From Glaciecola sp965658765 (GTDB taxonomy: Bacteria; Pseudomonadota; Gammaproteobacteria; Enterobacterales; Alteromonadaceae): DNA of 64,000 nucleotides. This document shows positions 52,698 to 61,684 of the stretch, in pieces (within the stretch, counting starts at the first letter, position 1; each line of letters begins with the position of its first letter). The stretch lies in the NCBI GenBank assembly GCA_965658765.1, contig CBFHTO010000001.1, positions 66,527-130,526 of the forward strand. The letters run 5' to 3'. The notes under the pieces are model-generated. The model saw only the letters and a program-made list of their open reading frames with translations. It did not search any database and had not been told where the DNA came from. The translations under genes were made by a program, and so were the position numbers.

Positions 52698-55274
52698 ATG
52701 CAAAATAACGAAATAATTGGTGAATTGTCAGAGCCTGAGTTGAGGGAGTTAGTCCCTCAGCTACAGAGTCTTACAGAAAAGTACAAACGATCAGAAACAA
52801 TTCAAAAAGCGCTTTATCGCATCAGTGAGCTGTCCAGCTCCTTATCAAATTTAGATAATCTCTACGCTGAAGTTCACAAAATCGTGGCAGATTTCATGAC
52901 TGCCGACAACTTTTACGTAGCGTTTTATGACCACAAGCACGAACGAATTACTTTTGCGTATTTTGTTGATGAGCGGGACGAACAAGTCCTAAAATCTATT
53001 CCCTACGAAAAGGTGAAAAATGGCGTCACTGCCCATATCTTGCGATCGGGAGATACCATGGTGATGACCAAAGAAAATGTTGACGAGATCGTCTCAAAAC
53101 ATCAATTGAACGTGCTTGGCACCGCGCCTGTGGATCTAATTGGCGTTCCTTTGACTCGTGATGAACAAGTCATTGGTGCGATGGTTGTGCAAAGTTATAC
53201 CGATAGTGTACGCTACGATAGCGAAGACCTTGAGATACTGTTGTTTATCTCTCAGCAAATCATAACGGCTATTGACCGGGTCAAACATCGTGAGCTAACT
53301 GAATCATTGATAGAGGAGCGCACGCAACAACTTCTCGAAATAAATACCGCCTTGGAAGATGAAATTCAAGAACGTATGCGCATGGAGAAGTTACAAAAAG
53401 CTCTATTTCAGATCTCAGAGTTGTCTGCAAATGCCGAAAATGACATAGAAGTATTTTATCCCCAGTTACACGATATTTTAAAGACACTGATAAATGCCGA
53501 AAACTTCTATATAGCGATTTTAGATAATGATAAGAAAATGCTGTCATTTCCCTATTTTGTTGGTCGAGCAGAAGACTCCGTTAATTCGCGAGTGCTTAAA
53601 AGGGGTTTAACTGAATATGTCATACGTAATGCAGAAGCGTGTTTAGTTGATTCTAAAAAAATAGAACAGTTAGCTAAAAATGACGAGGTTGAAGAGTCTA
53701 TTGCTATAGCAATGATAAAGCGAAGTAACTCATGGTTGGGTGCGCCACTTATTATTGAAAATGACGTCAAGGGGATCATTGCTGTACAGACTTATGGAGA
53801 TAGTGAAGACTACACCGAGCTTGATTTGTACGTGATGAAGTTTGTATCACAGCACATAGCGACCGCGATCCAAAGAAGAGATGCGGCAAACGCACTTGTT
53901 GAATACAATGTTCAACTAAGTGAAAAAGTCAAAGAAAGAACCGCTGAGCTAAATAAAAGTAACGAGTCTTTAAAAAAACAAATTGAACAAAGGAAAGAAA
54001 TAGAGCTTAAGCTAATACACGACGCACATCACGACGCCCTCACATCTCTCCCTAATAGAGTGATGTTTAATAACCGTTTAGAACTTGCCATCGCCAGCAA
54101 AAAAAGACATAAAGATCACAAATATGCTCTTTTGTTTGTCGATCTTGATCGCTTTAAAAATATCAACGATACACTTGGTCATCATGCTGGCGACCAGTTT
54201 TTAATTGAAGTGGCAGAGCGCATAAATGGTTGCAAACGTAGCCATGACCTCTTAGCTCGCCTTGGCGGCGATGAATTTGTAGTCTTGGTCGACAAATTTC
54301 AAGACATAGAAGACGTGGAGGCCATTGCCGATAGAATTGTAAATGAGCTTGCACTGCCCTATACGATTGATGAAAAAGAAGTGTTTTCAGGAGCAAGTGT
54401 TGGTATTGCTGAAATAACCGAAGATTACCATCATCCTGATGATGCTCTAAGAGACGCAGATGCTGCAATGTATCAAGCAAAAAACCTCGGCCGTAATCGC
54501 TATATTCTTTTTAATATAAGCATGCGTAATCAGCTGATCGAATCTATAAACTCTGAGCAACTGTTTCGTGAAGCGTTTAAAAACAACGAATTTGTGTTCT
54601 CAATATCTCCGGTTCAGTCACTCACTGACGACTCTGTCTTATATTATGAGTGTGTTATGAATTGGCCAAAGCATCCAAAGTATAATAAGCCAGAGGAGTT
54701 TTGGGAGCTTGCCAATAAATGCAATTTAAACTACGCCATCAATCAAAATTTACTAGAAGAAGCTATTTCTATACTCAAAACCTGGCAAAATGATCCTATC
54801 AAATCTTCTAACCGACTAGGGCTTTCGTTAACAACTGAGCATTTGCTCCAGGAAAAAGCCTTTGAACGCTTGGTCGACCAAATCATAGAAAGTAGCATTG
54901 ACCCACAAAAGCTCGTCATTGAACTTTCAGAGAGCGCGCTGCATAAGTACACAAAAATCCTGCCTCCTTTACTTAAACGGCTCCAAGAAATTGGTATAAG
55001 CTTGGTATTAGAAAATTTTGCAAGTCAATCGGCTAGTCTCAATCACCTTTTCAAGTTTGACTTTGAATATATAAAACTCAGCGCTGATTTGGTGAACAGT
55101 TTTGGTATGAGCGACAAATATTACTCACTGGTAAAATCCGTTGTACTTATTGCTAACGAGCTCGACATTGGTGTGATCGCGGAAGGCGTCGACGAAGAGT
55201 CAATCGTACATGAGCTTTTAGAAGTGGGATGTCATTATGCGCAAGGCGAAGAAATTACGCGTCAACTCTCATAA
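52698..55274 (+). CDS. GAF-GAF-GGDEF protein with degenerate EAL domain
   Basis: 858 residues from the ATG at 52698; an upstream TTG adds seven residues. Two GAF domains (about 45-205 and 235-395), each with VDLIGVPL or SWLGAPLIIEN cores and separated by a coiled coil, lead to a GGDEF domain (about 440-600) with an intact LARLGGDEF active site (Gly523). The EAL domain has lost key residues: EAL is ECV (Glu651), the DDFG motif is replaced by ENFASQ, and the ending is shortened. So it is probably a diguanylate cyclase whose EAL domain only binds or regulates. No membrane segment is visible. Confidence 0.9.
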   Translation: MQNNEIIGELSEPELRELVPQLQSLTEKYKRSETIQKALYRISELSSSLSNLDNLYAEVHKIVADFMTADNFYVAFYDHKHERITFAYFVDERDEQVLKSIPYEKVKNGVTAHILRSGDTMVMTKENVDEIVSKHQLNVLGTAPVDLIGVPLTRDEQVIGAMVVQSYTDSVRYDSEDLEILLFISQQIITAIDRVKHRELTESLIEERTQQLLEINTALEDEIQERMRMEKLQKALFQISELSANAENDIEVFYPQLHDILKTLINAENFYIAILDNDKKMLSFPYFVGRAEDSVNSRVLKRGLTEYVIRNAEACLVDSKKIEQLAKNDEVEESIAIAMIKRSNSWLGAPLIIENDVKGIIAVQTYGDSEDYTELDLYVMKFVSQHIATAIQRRDAANALVEYNVQLSEKVKERTAELNKSNESLKKQIEQRKEIELKLIHDAHHDALTSLPNRVMFNNRLELAIASKKRHKDHKYALLFVDLDRFKNINDTLGHHAGDQFLIEVAERINGCKRSHDLLARLGGDEFVVLVDKFQDIEDVEAIADRIVNELALPYTIDEKEVFSGASVGIAEITEDYHHPDDALRDADAAMYQAKNLGRNRYILFNISMRNQLIESINSEQLFREAFKNNEFVFSISPVQSLTDDSVLYYECVMNWPKHPKYNKPEEFWELANKCNLNYAINQNLLEEAISILKTWQNDPIKSSNRLGLSLTTEHLLQEKAFERLVDQIIESSIDPQKLVIELSESALHKYTKILPPLLKRLQEIGISLVLENFASQSASLNHLFKFDFEYIKLSADLVNSFGMSDKYYSLVKSVVLIANELDIGVIAEGVDEESIVHELLEVGCHYAQGEEITRQLS

Positions 55275-55323
55275 ACAAACTGACTTAATCAGACGCTATG
55301 TGAAGAAATCTCTTAGCCGTATC

Positions 55324-57336
55324 TCAATCACCTAAAATACTTTTTAATCCAGCAATGCCCTTTTTAGCTTTGCTTTGGCGTTCTTCCTTTGAATCTGGCT
55401 TTTTCTGCCATTCCCATTCTAGATCATCACTGGGAAGTTCATACAAAAATCGTGATGGGGTGGGTTCAATCAGTTCCCCTTGATGTCTTCGCTCCCTGGC
55501 AATCGTGAAGTATAATTTTTGTTGGGCTCGCGTGATCCCAACGTATGCAAGTCGTCGCTCCTCTTCGATATTGTCTTCGTCTATACTGCTTTGATGCGGG
55601 AGAAGGCCCTCTTCCACTCCTACCATAAAAACAATCGGGAACTCTAATCCTTTTGAAGCATGCAAGGTCATTAACTGCACTTGATCTGCTTCTGAATCTT
55701 GTTCCGCATTTTCCATCATATCGCGCAAAGTAAGACGCTGAATAACCTCTGGTAAACTCAAGGGAGGATTTAAGTCATCACCCTTGACCAAATCTTTAAC
55801 CCAAGAGAATAAAGTAGCAACATTGTTCATTGCCATTTCTGCCGCCTTTGGCGAAGCTGAATCAGCATATAAGTATTCCTCGTACTGCAAACTTTTAATA
55901 AAGTCACGTAGTACGATTTGCACATCACCGCGCGAAACATTATCACTGGTCATTACAACCAGTTTTGTAAACTGCTCTACAGACTGGGCTGCTTTTTCAC
56001 CTAATACACTGCGTATTTGCGGGTGACACATTGATTCGAAAAGGCCAAACCCATTAACATTTGCAAACTCACCAATTTTAGCTAGAGTCGCCCGCCCAAT
56101 ACCTCTAGCCGGAGTATTAATAATCCTTAACAAAGCATTATCGTCGTCCTGATTTGTCAAAACTCTTAAGTAAGCCATAATATCTTTGACTTCAGCACGA
56201 CCAAAAAACGACATACCACCGCTGATTTTGTATGGAATACGGTTTTTCATAAGTAGTTTTTCAAAGTTACGTGATTGATGGTTTCCACGGTACAAAATAG
56301 CGTAATCACGATATTTTGTGTCATTCATAAAGCGATGTGCCATTAGTTCAGCAATCACTTTTTCAGCCTCATTGTCTTCATTTTTCGCAGCTAATACGCT
56401 TAGTTTGTCGCCTTGACCTAATTGCGAAAATAAACGCTTTTCAAATAAGTGAGCGTTGTTTTGGATGAGAATATTAGCGCTATGCAAAATACGCTGACAT
56501 GAGCGGTAGTTCTGCTCGAGTTTTATCAGTCTTAAATTGGGATAATGCTCTTTTAACAAACTTAAGTTTTTGGGTTGAGCACCGCGCCAAGAATATATTG
56601 ATTGGTCATCGTCTCCCACCACAGTAAACCTAGCGCGCTCACCGACCAACAAGCGAACTAGTTGATATTGACTTGTATTGGTGTCTTGATATTCGTCGAC
56701 TAGCAAATAGCGAATACCAAGCTGCCATTTCTGACGTGCGGCTTCGTCGGTTTTGAGTAATAAAGTAGGCAAAAGTATCAAATCATCAAAGTCGAGTGCA
56801 TTGTATGCTTGCATATGTCTTTGGTACTCTTCATAAAATGCAGCATGTTGCGCGAGTGGGCCTTTCTCACTCATACGTTTCGCTTGCGCGGGGAGGACTA
56901 GTTCGTTTTTCCAATTCGAAATACTCCACTGAAGCGATCTCAACTCGTCTTTATCACCGCCGTATAAGGCCTCAGTGAGGTCTTTTAATAAACCATAACT
57001 ATCTTTGTCGTCAAATAGCGAAAAGCCTGCTTTGTAGCCGCATTGGATTACATGCTTCTTTATAATGTTTAAACCAAGCGTGTGAAATGTTGAGACCTTG
57101 AGACCTCTGGATGCTTTTTTCCCGAGTGTTTGAGATACACGTTCTTTCATTTCCCGAGCAGCTTTGTTGGTGAAAGTAACGGCAGCTATTTGATGTGGTT
57201 TGTATTTACACTCATTTACCAAAAAAGCGATTTTGTTAGTGATAACACGAGTTTTTCCACTACCTGCGCCCGCCAGCACTAAGCATGGCCCACTGATATA
57301 TTCTACTGCTGCTTGCTGTGCTGGATTTAGTTGCAT
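55324..57336 (-). CDS. rep: ATP-dependent DNA helicase Rep
   Basis: 670 residues of superfamily 1A. Motifs: LNPAQQAAVEY (Q motif), GAGSGKT (Walker A), VTFTNKAAREM, LVDEYQDTN (Walker B), VVGDDDQSIYSWRGA, RLIKLEQNYRS, MTLHASKGLEFPIVF and VGITRAQ. The length and lack of the UvrD C-terminal extension point to Rep, which helps replication forks pass protein barriers. It is divergent from ubiK. Confidence 0.93.
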   Translation of the reverse strand: MQLNPAQQAAVEYISGPCLVLAGAGSGKTRVITNKIAFLVNECKYKPHQIAAVTFTNKAAREMKERVSQTLGKKASRGLKVSTFHTLGLNIIKKHVIQCGYKAGFSLFDDKDSYGLLKDLTEALYGGDKDELRSLQWSISNWKNELVLPAQAKRMSEKGPLAQHAAFYEEYQRHMQAYNALDFDDLILLPTLLLKTDEAARQKWQLGIRYLLVDEYQDTNTSQYQLVRLLVGERARFTVVGDDDQSIYSWRGAQPKNLSLLKEHYPNLRLIKLEQNYRSCQRILHSANILIQNNAHLFEKRLFSQLGQGDKLSVLAAKNEDNEAEKVIAELMAHRFMNDTKYRDYAILYRGNHQSRNFEKLLMKNRIPYKISGGMSFFGRAEVKDIMAYLRVLTNQDDDNALLRIINTPARGIGRATLAKIGEFANVNGFGLFESMCHPQIRSVLGEKAAQSVEQFTKLVVMTSDNVSRGDVQIVLRDFIKSLQYEEYLYADSASPKAAEMAMNNVATLFSWVKDLVKGDDLNPPLSLPEVIQRLTLRDMMENAEQDSEADQVQLMTLHASKGLEFPIVFMVGVEEGLLPHQSSIDEDNIEEERRLAYVGITRAQQKLYFTIARERRHQGELIEPTPSRFLYELPSDDLEWEWQKKPDSKEERQSKAKKGIAGLKSILGD

Positions 57337-57488
57337 GGAATAAAATCTGACTCATTGAAAAGGCGTATTATATCAAAACAAGTTAAATATAGACTGTTTT
57401 CTTTGACGGTTACCGCTACAATAATATCCAGTGTTTAAAAGCTTGCGTTAGAATCTATCGCCTGCATTACCCGCAAAAGGATAAGACT

Positions 57489-57743
57489 ATGATTGATCCT
57501 AAAAAATTAGAAGAGATTGCCAAAAATATTTCAGAATCGATTCCCCCAGGCGCAAAACGTTTCGCCGATGAAGCTGAAGGCAAGATTAAACAGGTTCTTC
57601 AAGCGCAACTTAGCCGTTTAGATTTTGTTAGCAGAGAGGAGTTTGATGTACAAAGCCAAGTACTCATTCGCACTCGCGAGAAGCTCGAAGCATTAGAAGC
57701 GCGCGTCACCGCGTTAGAGGAAGAGCAAAAAAACGAAGACTAG
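57489..57743 (+). CDS. ubiK: Ubiquinone biosynthesis accessory factor UbiK
   Basis: 84 residues of the UbiK/YqiC family: MIDPKKLEEIAKNI at the start, the GAKRF and VLQAQLSRLDFVSREEFDVQ core and a C-terminal leucine-zipper coiled coil (LEALEARVTALEEE). UbiK supports the Ubi complex in coenzyme Q synthesis with UbiJ. Two further ubi genes lie in this window (58452-59886). AAAAGGAT precedes the ATG. Confidence 0.92.
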   Translation: MIDPKKLEEIAKNISESIPPGAKRFADEAEGKIKQVLQAQLSRLDFVSREEFDVQSQVLIRTREKLEALEARVTALEEEQKNED

Positions 57744-57764
57744 GTTATTAGGCGCCCTAGCGAT

Positions 57765-58301
57765 CTAGGATTTAATCTTCGTTATACTGTTACGCAGCGC
57801 ATTTAGTGCGTCAACGGAAAAACCGCGGTTGTAAAAGTGTTTCACTCTTCCTTCTCCATCGATTAAAACCACTCGAGCGTTTTTAGGCGCTCGATTACCT
57901 GTAAACTTTTGCACCATATCTCCGTCTTTATAGACGGTTATTACTATGCTCCATAATTCTCGTGGAATACCCTCCCTCATAGAATCATCAATATTATTGC
58001 TCACTAGCCTGGCAAAGGGGTTTTTAATCGCAGGTATTTCATAGATATCAATTTCAGTGCTGGTCATGTCTAGACCAATCAACCATCGATCGATATCAAA
58101 TTGGCTTTTATGCACAAAGCCAAATAACAATAGTGCAGGTTTTCCCTCTAAATCGTCAGGCAAAGTAACGAGCTCGCCTGCTAAGCTTTCCCCAGAAAAC
58201 CTCACCAGCGATTCATCGATTTTTAGCTGTGGAGGGTAATCGTATGAGCTACAAGCTGCTAAGCCCAAAAGACTAATAAGAATAAAAAAATACTTTTGCA
58301 T
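57765..58301 (-). CDS. Thioredoxin-fold lipoprotein without a CXXC motif
   Basis: 178 residues. Lipobox LAAC (Cys17). After LLLFGFVH, where a thioredoxin or SCO protein would have a WCxxC or CxxxC motif, there is only HKSQFDIDRW, so no redox site remains. The later segments (LIDGEGRVKHFYNRGFS, ALNAL) keep the fold pattern of thioredoxin-like and ATP10-like proteins. Function unknown; it may act as a chaperone-like anchored protein. It is convergent with ubiK. Confidence 0.7.
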   Translation of the reverse strand: MQKYFFILISLLGLAACSSYDYPPQLKIDESLVRFSGESLAGELVTLPDDLEGKPALLLFGFVHKSQFDIDRWLIGLDMTSTEIDIYEIPAIKNPFARLVSNNIDDSMREGIPRELWSIVITVYKDGDMVQKFTGNRAPKNARVVLIDGEGRVKHFYNRGFSVDALNALRNSITKIKS

Positions 58302-58451
58302 GCCATCAATACCAATCTATGAATAGTCATATGCGTAAAAATTCACACATTTGAACGCCTAAAATATATAAGTCTTTACGGATAATATTTTGTTTAAGAG
58401 CAAGATTTTCATCGAAATTAGAAAAGATTTAGCTGATGTATGATCGCGGGT

Positions 58452-59327
58452 TTATACGTAGCGAAACCAAAGACCCGTGGCAATCACAATGGTTAACCAT
58501 ATGCCCACCCAATTATTATGCAAAAATGCGCTAAAACAATTAACTTCGTCGCGTTCTTTGCTAAGTACAAATTGATAGATAAACAGCAAAGCGGTGAGAG
58601 CTAAGCCAATATAAGCATGATAGGTAAACTCGTTGACCCAAAATAATAAAGCGAGCAAAACCAAGGCTGTCACTTGTAACAAGCAGATGAACAAAAGATC
58701 AAAGGAACCAAATAAAATTGCTGTAGATTTAACGCCGATTTTTAAGTCATACTCACGATCAACCATGGCGTATTGGGTATCGTAAGCTACTGTCCAGCAG
58801 AGGTTTGCAAAATATAGAAGCCATAGGTAAGTGGGCAGCTCGTTAGAAACCGCCATAAAAGCCATTGGAATGGACCAACCAAAAGCTGCGCCCAAAACCA
58901 CTTGAGGCAGATGTGTGTAACGTTTCATAAAGGGGTAGATGCTGGCAAGTGCAAGGGCAACAACCGACAATAATATGGTTTGTAGGTTGAGAAAAAGCAC
59001 TAAAACAAACGCGACTAAAATAAGTAATAAGAAGAGCTGTACGCTCTCCTCAGCGCTCACGTCTCCTGTGGCAAGTGGCCTGGTTTTGGTTCGTTTTACT
59101 GAGCCATCGATTTTTCTGTCCGCGAAATCGTTTATCACGCATCCTGCGCTACGCATTACAACGACCCCAAGTCCAAAAATAACCAGTATATCCCAGCCTG
59201 GAAATCCATCAGCAGCAAACAATAAACCCCAAAACGTTGGCCATAAAAGGAGCAGAATACCTACGGGCTTATCTGCTCTCATAAGCTTCAAGTAGTGGCG
59301 TTTATTTTTCCAATGCAGACTTATCAC
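58452..59327 (-). CDS. ubiA: 4-hydroxybenzoate polyprenyltransferase UbiA
   Basis: About 291 residues from the GTG at 59327, which lies eight bases past the ubiC stop and gives the usual UbiA length; a longer frame into ubiC is unlikely. Both aspartate-rich prenyl-binding motifs are present: NDFADRKIDGSV near residue 75 and the later DTQYAMVDREYD. Eight to nine membrane helices are predicted. UbiA attaches the polyprenyl tail to 4-hydroxybenzoate in ubiquinone synthesis, using the product of the neighbouring ubiC. Confidence 0.93.
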   Translation of the reverse strand: MISLHWKNKRHYLKLMRADKPVGILLLLWPTFWGLLFAADGFPGWDILVIFGLGVVVMRSAGCVINDFADRKIDGSVKRTKTRPLATGDVSAEESVQLFLLLILVAFVLVLFLNLQTILLSVVALALASIYPFMKRYTHLPQVVLGAAFGWSIPMAFMAVSNELPTYLWLLYFANLCWTVAYDTQYAMVDREYDLKIGVKSTAILFGSFDLLFICLLQVTALVLLALLFWVNEFTYHAYIGLALTALLFIYQFVLSKERDEVNCFSAFLHNNWVGIWLTIVIATGLWFRYV

Positions 59328-59337
59328 TATCGTTGCG

Positions 59338-59886
59338 TCACCAATAGCAAGGTGCGTCTGGCAAAAAGGCCTCGGCAACAATCAATTCGAAATTTGCGAT
59401 CGTAAAACGTGAGCGCCTAGCCCAGTATTTACCCGGTTTAAAAACCTGTCCATTTAAGGGATGTTGTGTCAACTCTCCAACCTCGAAGTCACTTCTGACA
59501 AACTCTTTATCGTTAAAAATTCGCTGGCCTAAGGGTTCTTCGCCTAACTTTGCTAATTTTGACTCGCACAAACCCTGCGGCAAGATACTTCTAGCAAATA
59601 CCCAGTCCTGTTGTTCACTTATCTGCCCGCCTTGCAATATTACCTCTCGTACTTGCCATCTATGAGCTAAAGGCTCACTAAGCAAAATACTTTCGTCTGG
59701 TAATGGGAGCCCATCTTCTTGACCTAGTAAGCGTACACGAAAGTTTTCACTTATATTTTGGAGACGTTCAGTAAGCGACTGAGTATTCAGTATCCAGCTT
59801 TTTAGCGCTTTGTCCAAAAATACTGCGTTTTCAGGCGACTGCCAGTTGACTGAAAGTGTATAAGGAAAGGATTTATCTATTATCAA
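59338..59886 (-). CDS. ubiC: Chorismate pyruvate-lyase UbiC
   Basis: 182 residues from a TTG codon. Motifs of the UbiC fold: WILNTQSLTERL, VRLLGQEDGLPL, VREVILQGG, WVFARSILP and the C-terminal GKYWARRSRFTIANFELIVAEAFLPDAPCYW region (catalytic Arg and Glu). It converts chorismate to 4-hydroxybenzoate and pyruvate. ubiA follows on the same strand, forming a two-gene operon. The start codon has no strong ribosome-binding site, so the N-terminus is less sure than the rest. Confidence 0.92.
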   Translation of the reverse strand: MIIDKSFPYTLSVNWQSPENAVFLDKALKSWILNTQSLTERLQNISENFRVRLLGQEDGLPLPDESILLSEPLAHRWQVREVILQGGQISEQQDWVFARSILPQGLCESKLAKLGEEPLGQRIFNDKEFVRSDFEVGELTQHPLNGQVFKPGKYWARRSRFTIANFELIVAEAFLPDAPCYW

Positions 59887-60017
59887 AACTGCAGAATTTA
59901 CTCAATTAACCGATAATATAGTTTATCATATCGACACTGACTGTTGCATGCGCAGTTGAGACGCAAATTGAAGATTTATGTTCTTAAGCGGCAATTTATA
60001 TAAAAGGTATCCTTTCA

Positions 60018-60461
60018 ATGAGTAATTTAAACGTTTCCTCACCTTTTCGACTTGCACTGAAGCTATTGTTTCTATGCTTTACATTCTTATCTTGCCAAGC
60101 CAATGCTCAAGATGAGCAGTCCAGTGCGCCTATGTATGCATATATTGCTTTAGACCCTGACATCATCACAAATTACGCCGGAGACAACTCAAAACGACTA
60201 GGCTACCTTCGATTGACCATCGAAATGATGCTAGACAATCCTGACTTTATTGAGGATATCGAACATCACATGCCCCTCTTGCGAGCAACTGCAATTGAAA
60301 TTATTGGCGCACAAAACGAACAAACAGTGAAATCGCTAACCGGTCGTGAAGATATGCGTCGACAGATTCTTAAAAGCTTTCGAGACATATTGATGCGAGA
60401 GACAGGCAACGTTGTGGTAAAGGATATTATTTTCACAAAATACTTGCGACAAGGTGGTTAA
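60018..60461 (+). CDS. FliL-like exported protein
   Basis: 147 residues. An N-terminal hydrophobic segment ends in QANAQ, a signal peptidase site or anchor. The rest matches the FliL family: YIALDPDIITNYAG, GYLRLTIEMML, LRATAIEIIGAQNEQTVKSLTGREDMRRQI and a C-terminal VVKDIIFTKYLRQ. FliL proteins associate with the flagellar stator; a copy beside ubiC is common in Alteromonas relatives and lies outside the flagellar operon. Its exact role here is unclear. It diverges from ubiC across 131 bases. Confidence 0.85.
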   Translation: MSNLNVSSPFRLALKLLFLCFTFLSCQANAQDEQSSAPMYAYIALDPDIITNYAGDNSKRLGYLRLTIEMMLDNPDFIEDIEHHMPLLRATAIEIIGAQNEQTVKSLTGREDMRRQILKSFRDILMRETGNVVVKDIIFTKYLRQGG

Positions 60462-60467
60462 TCCGTG

Positions 60468-61319
60468 TCATCGCTTAAGTATGTATGTGCCTTTGTGTAA
60501 TATCCAAGCAAGCGCACAGCCAGAAATCAGACCAAAAGTGTGTGCTTGATTTGCCATACTCACCCCAAGCACATTCGCATACCCCAAAACCAACCATATC
60601 AACAAAAACCCAACTAAGGCATTAGATAGACCTAAGCCCCACTTCGGGCGCAGCCATCCCAACCACCATACAAAACCAAACAAGGCGTATACCACACCTG
60701 AAAGGCCTAGAAAATTAGGTCCGCTCACTAATAACTGCGAAAAATTAGCCGCCAAGGTGGCGACAGTAAACAAGACAATCAATGCGACGCTGCCAAATAT
60801 CGATTCGATTTGACGGCCTAACACCCACCACCAAATCAGATTAAATAATAAATGTATTAGCGAGCCATGCATGAAGTTTGGCCCAAAAACTCTATACCAC
60901 TGATAATTAGTGCTGAGTTCATTTACATACTGTATTTGAAGGGCTTCAAAGATGCGCCCACCAAATCCTATACTCATCAATACAAAGATGAGTATACAGC
61001 TTATGCTGACAAGAGTAGTAAACCAGTTACGTTGCCAATCAGCTAAGCCTTCAAACCTCATTTTATGAGTAATGGAGCTGGTTTCAGAAGCCGCTTCACC
61101 ACTTTCCCACGCTGCTTCTTGAAATTTGTCTGCATTAGGTTGCGCTAAGAACTCTTTGGTTAGCTCTACTGCTTGAGAAAGTTGTGTTTCGTCCATCAAG
61201 ACAATAAGGAAACCGTCACTTTGTTTTTCTATAGCGCACTGAATGTCATGCTTTCGGCAGTAGGCAAGGAGAAGATCTGCGGGCTTTGATTCTTTAAACT
61301 TAATTAAAGGTGTGTGCAT
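60468..61319 (-). CDS. glpG: Rhomboid intramembrane serine protease GlpG
   Basis: 283 residues. A cytoplasmic N-terminal domain (about 1-95) precedes six membrane helices. The catalytic dyad is visible: Ser in GLSGVVYALFGF and His in NQAHTFGLISG; the HGSLIHLLFNLIWWW helix is the conserved rhomboid motif. It cleaves membrane proteins within the bilayer. Its ATG overlaps the glpE stop (TAATG), so the pair is translationally coupled. Confidence 0.93.
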   Translation of the reverse strand: MHTPLIKFKESKPADLLLAYCRKHDIQCAIEKQSDGFLIVLMDETQLSQAVELTKEFLAQPNADKFQEAAWESGEAASETSSITHKMRFEGLADWQRNWFTTLVSISCILIFVLMSIGFGGRIFEALQIQYVNELSTNYQWYRVFGPNFMHGSLIHLLFNLIWWWVLGRQIESIFGSVALIVLFTVATLAANFSQLLVSGPNFLGLSGVVYALFGFVWWLGWLRPKWGLGLSNALVGFLLIWLVLGYANVLGVSMANQAHTFGLISGCALAWILHKGTYILKR

Positions 61320-61639
61320 TAGTTACCTGACTGAAAGTCATACTGTGCTTTCCATGCCTCGAAACCGCCGTCCATACTATAGACTTCATCAAAGCCTTGT
61401 TGAATAAGGTATTGTGCAGCTTGTTGACTGCTAATGCCGTGATAACAACATACCACTACAGGTGTGTCTAAGTCGCACTCGTTCATGAATTGTGTAAGTG
61501 AACCGTCATTCAAGTGATATGCATCTGGAATATGCCCTGCTAAAAAAGATTGCTCGTCTCGTATATCAACGACGTTTATTTCGCCTTTTTCCAAAAGCTC
61601 TTTCGTTTGTTGCGTTGATATATGTTGAAACTGTTCCAT
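61319..61639 (-). CDS. glpE: Thiosulfate sulfurtransferase GlpE (rhodanese)
   Basis: 106 residues forming a single rhodanese domain: VVDIRDEQSFLAGHIPDAYHLND and the active-site loop CYHGISS with its catalytic cysteine. It transfers sulfane sulfur from thiosulfate to cyanide or thioredoxin. The pairing with glpG is the classical arrangement, here without a linked glycerol regulator. Confidence 0.93.
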   Translation of the reverse strand: MEQFQHISTQQTKELLEKGEINVVDIRDEQSFLAGHIPDAYHLNDGSLTQFMNECDLDTPVVVCCYHGISSQQAAQYLIQQGFDEVYSMDGGFEAWKAQYDFQSGN

Positions 61640-61684
61640 TATTACCCCATTGCATATCGTAATATGTTCATTCGTATTTGCGTC

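Noticed and set aside
57765..58301. SCO1/SenC copper chaperone
   Set aside because: The CxxxC copper site is absent.
59328..59381. Longer N-terminus for UbiA overlapping ubiC
   Set aside because: The extension falls inside the conserved ubiC coding end and exceeds the usual UbiA length.
60468..61319. GlpG as the rhombosortase for the laminarinase tail
   Set aside because: It has the N-terminal cytoplasmic domain and operon partner of GlpG, unlike the short rhombosortase family.
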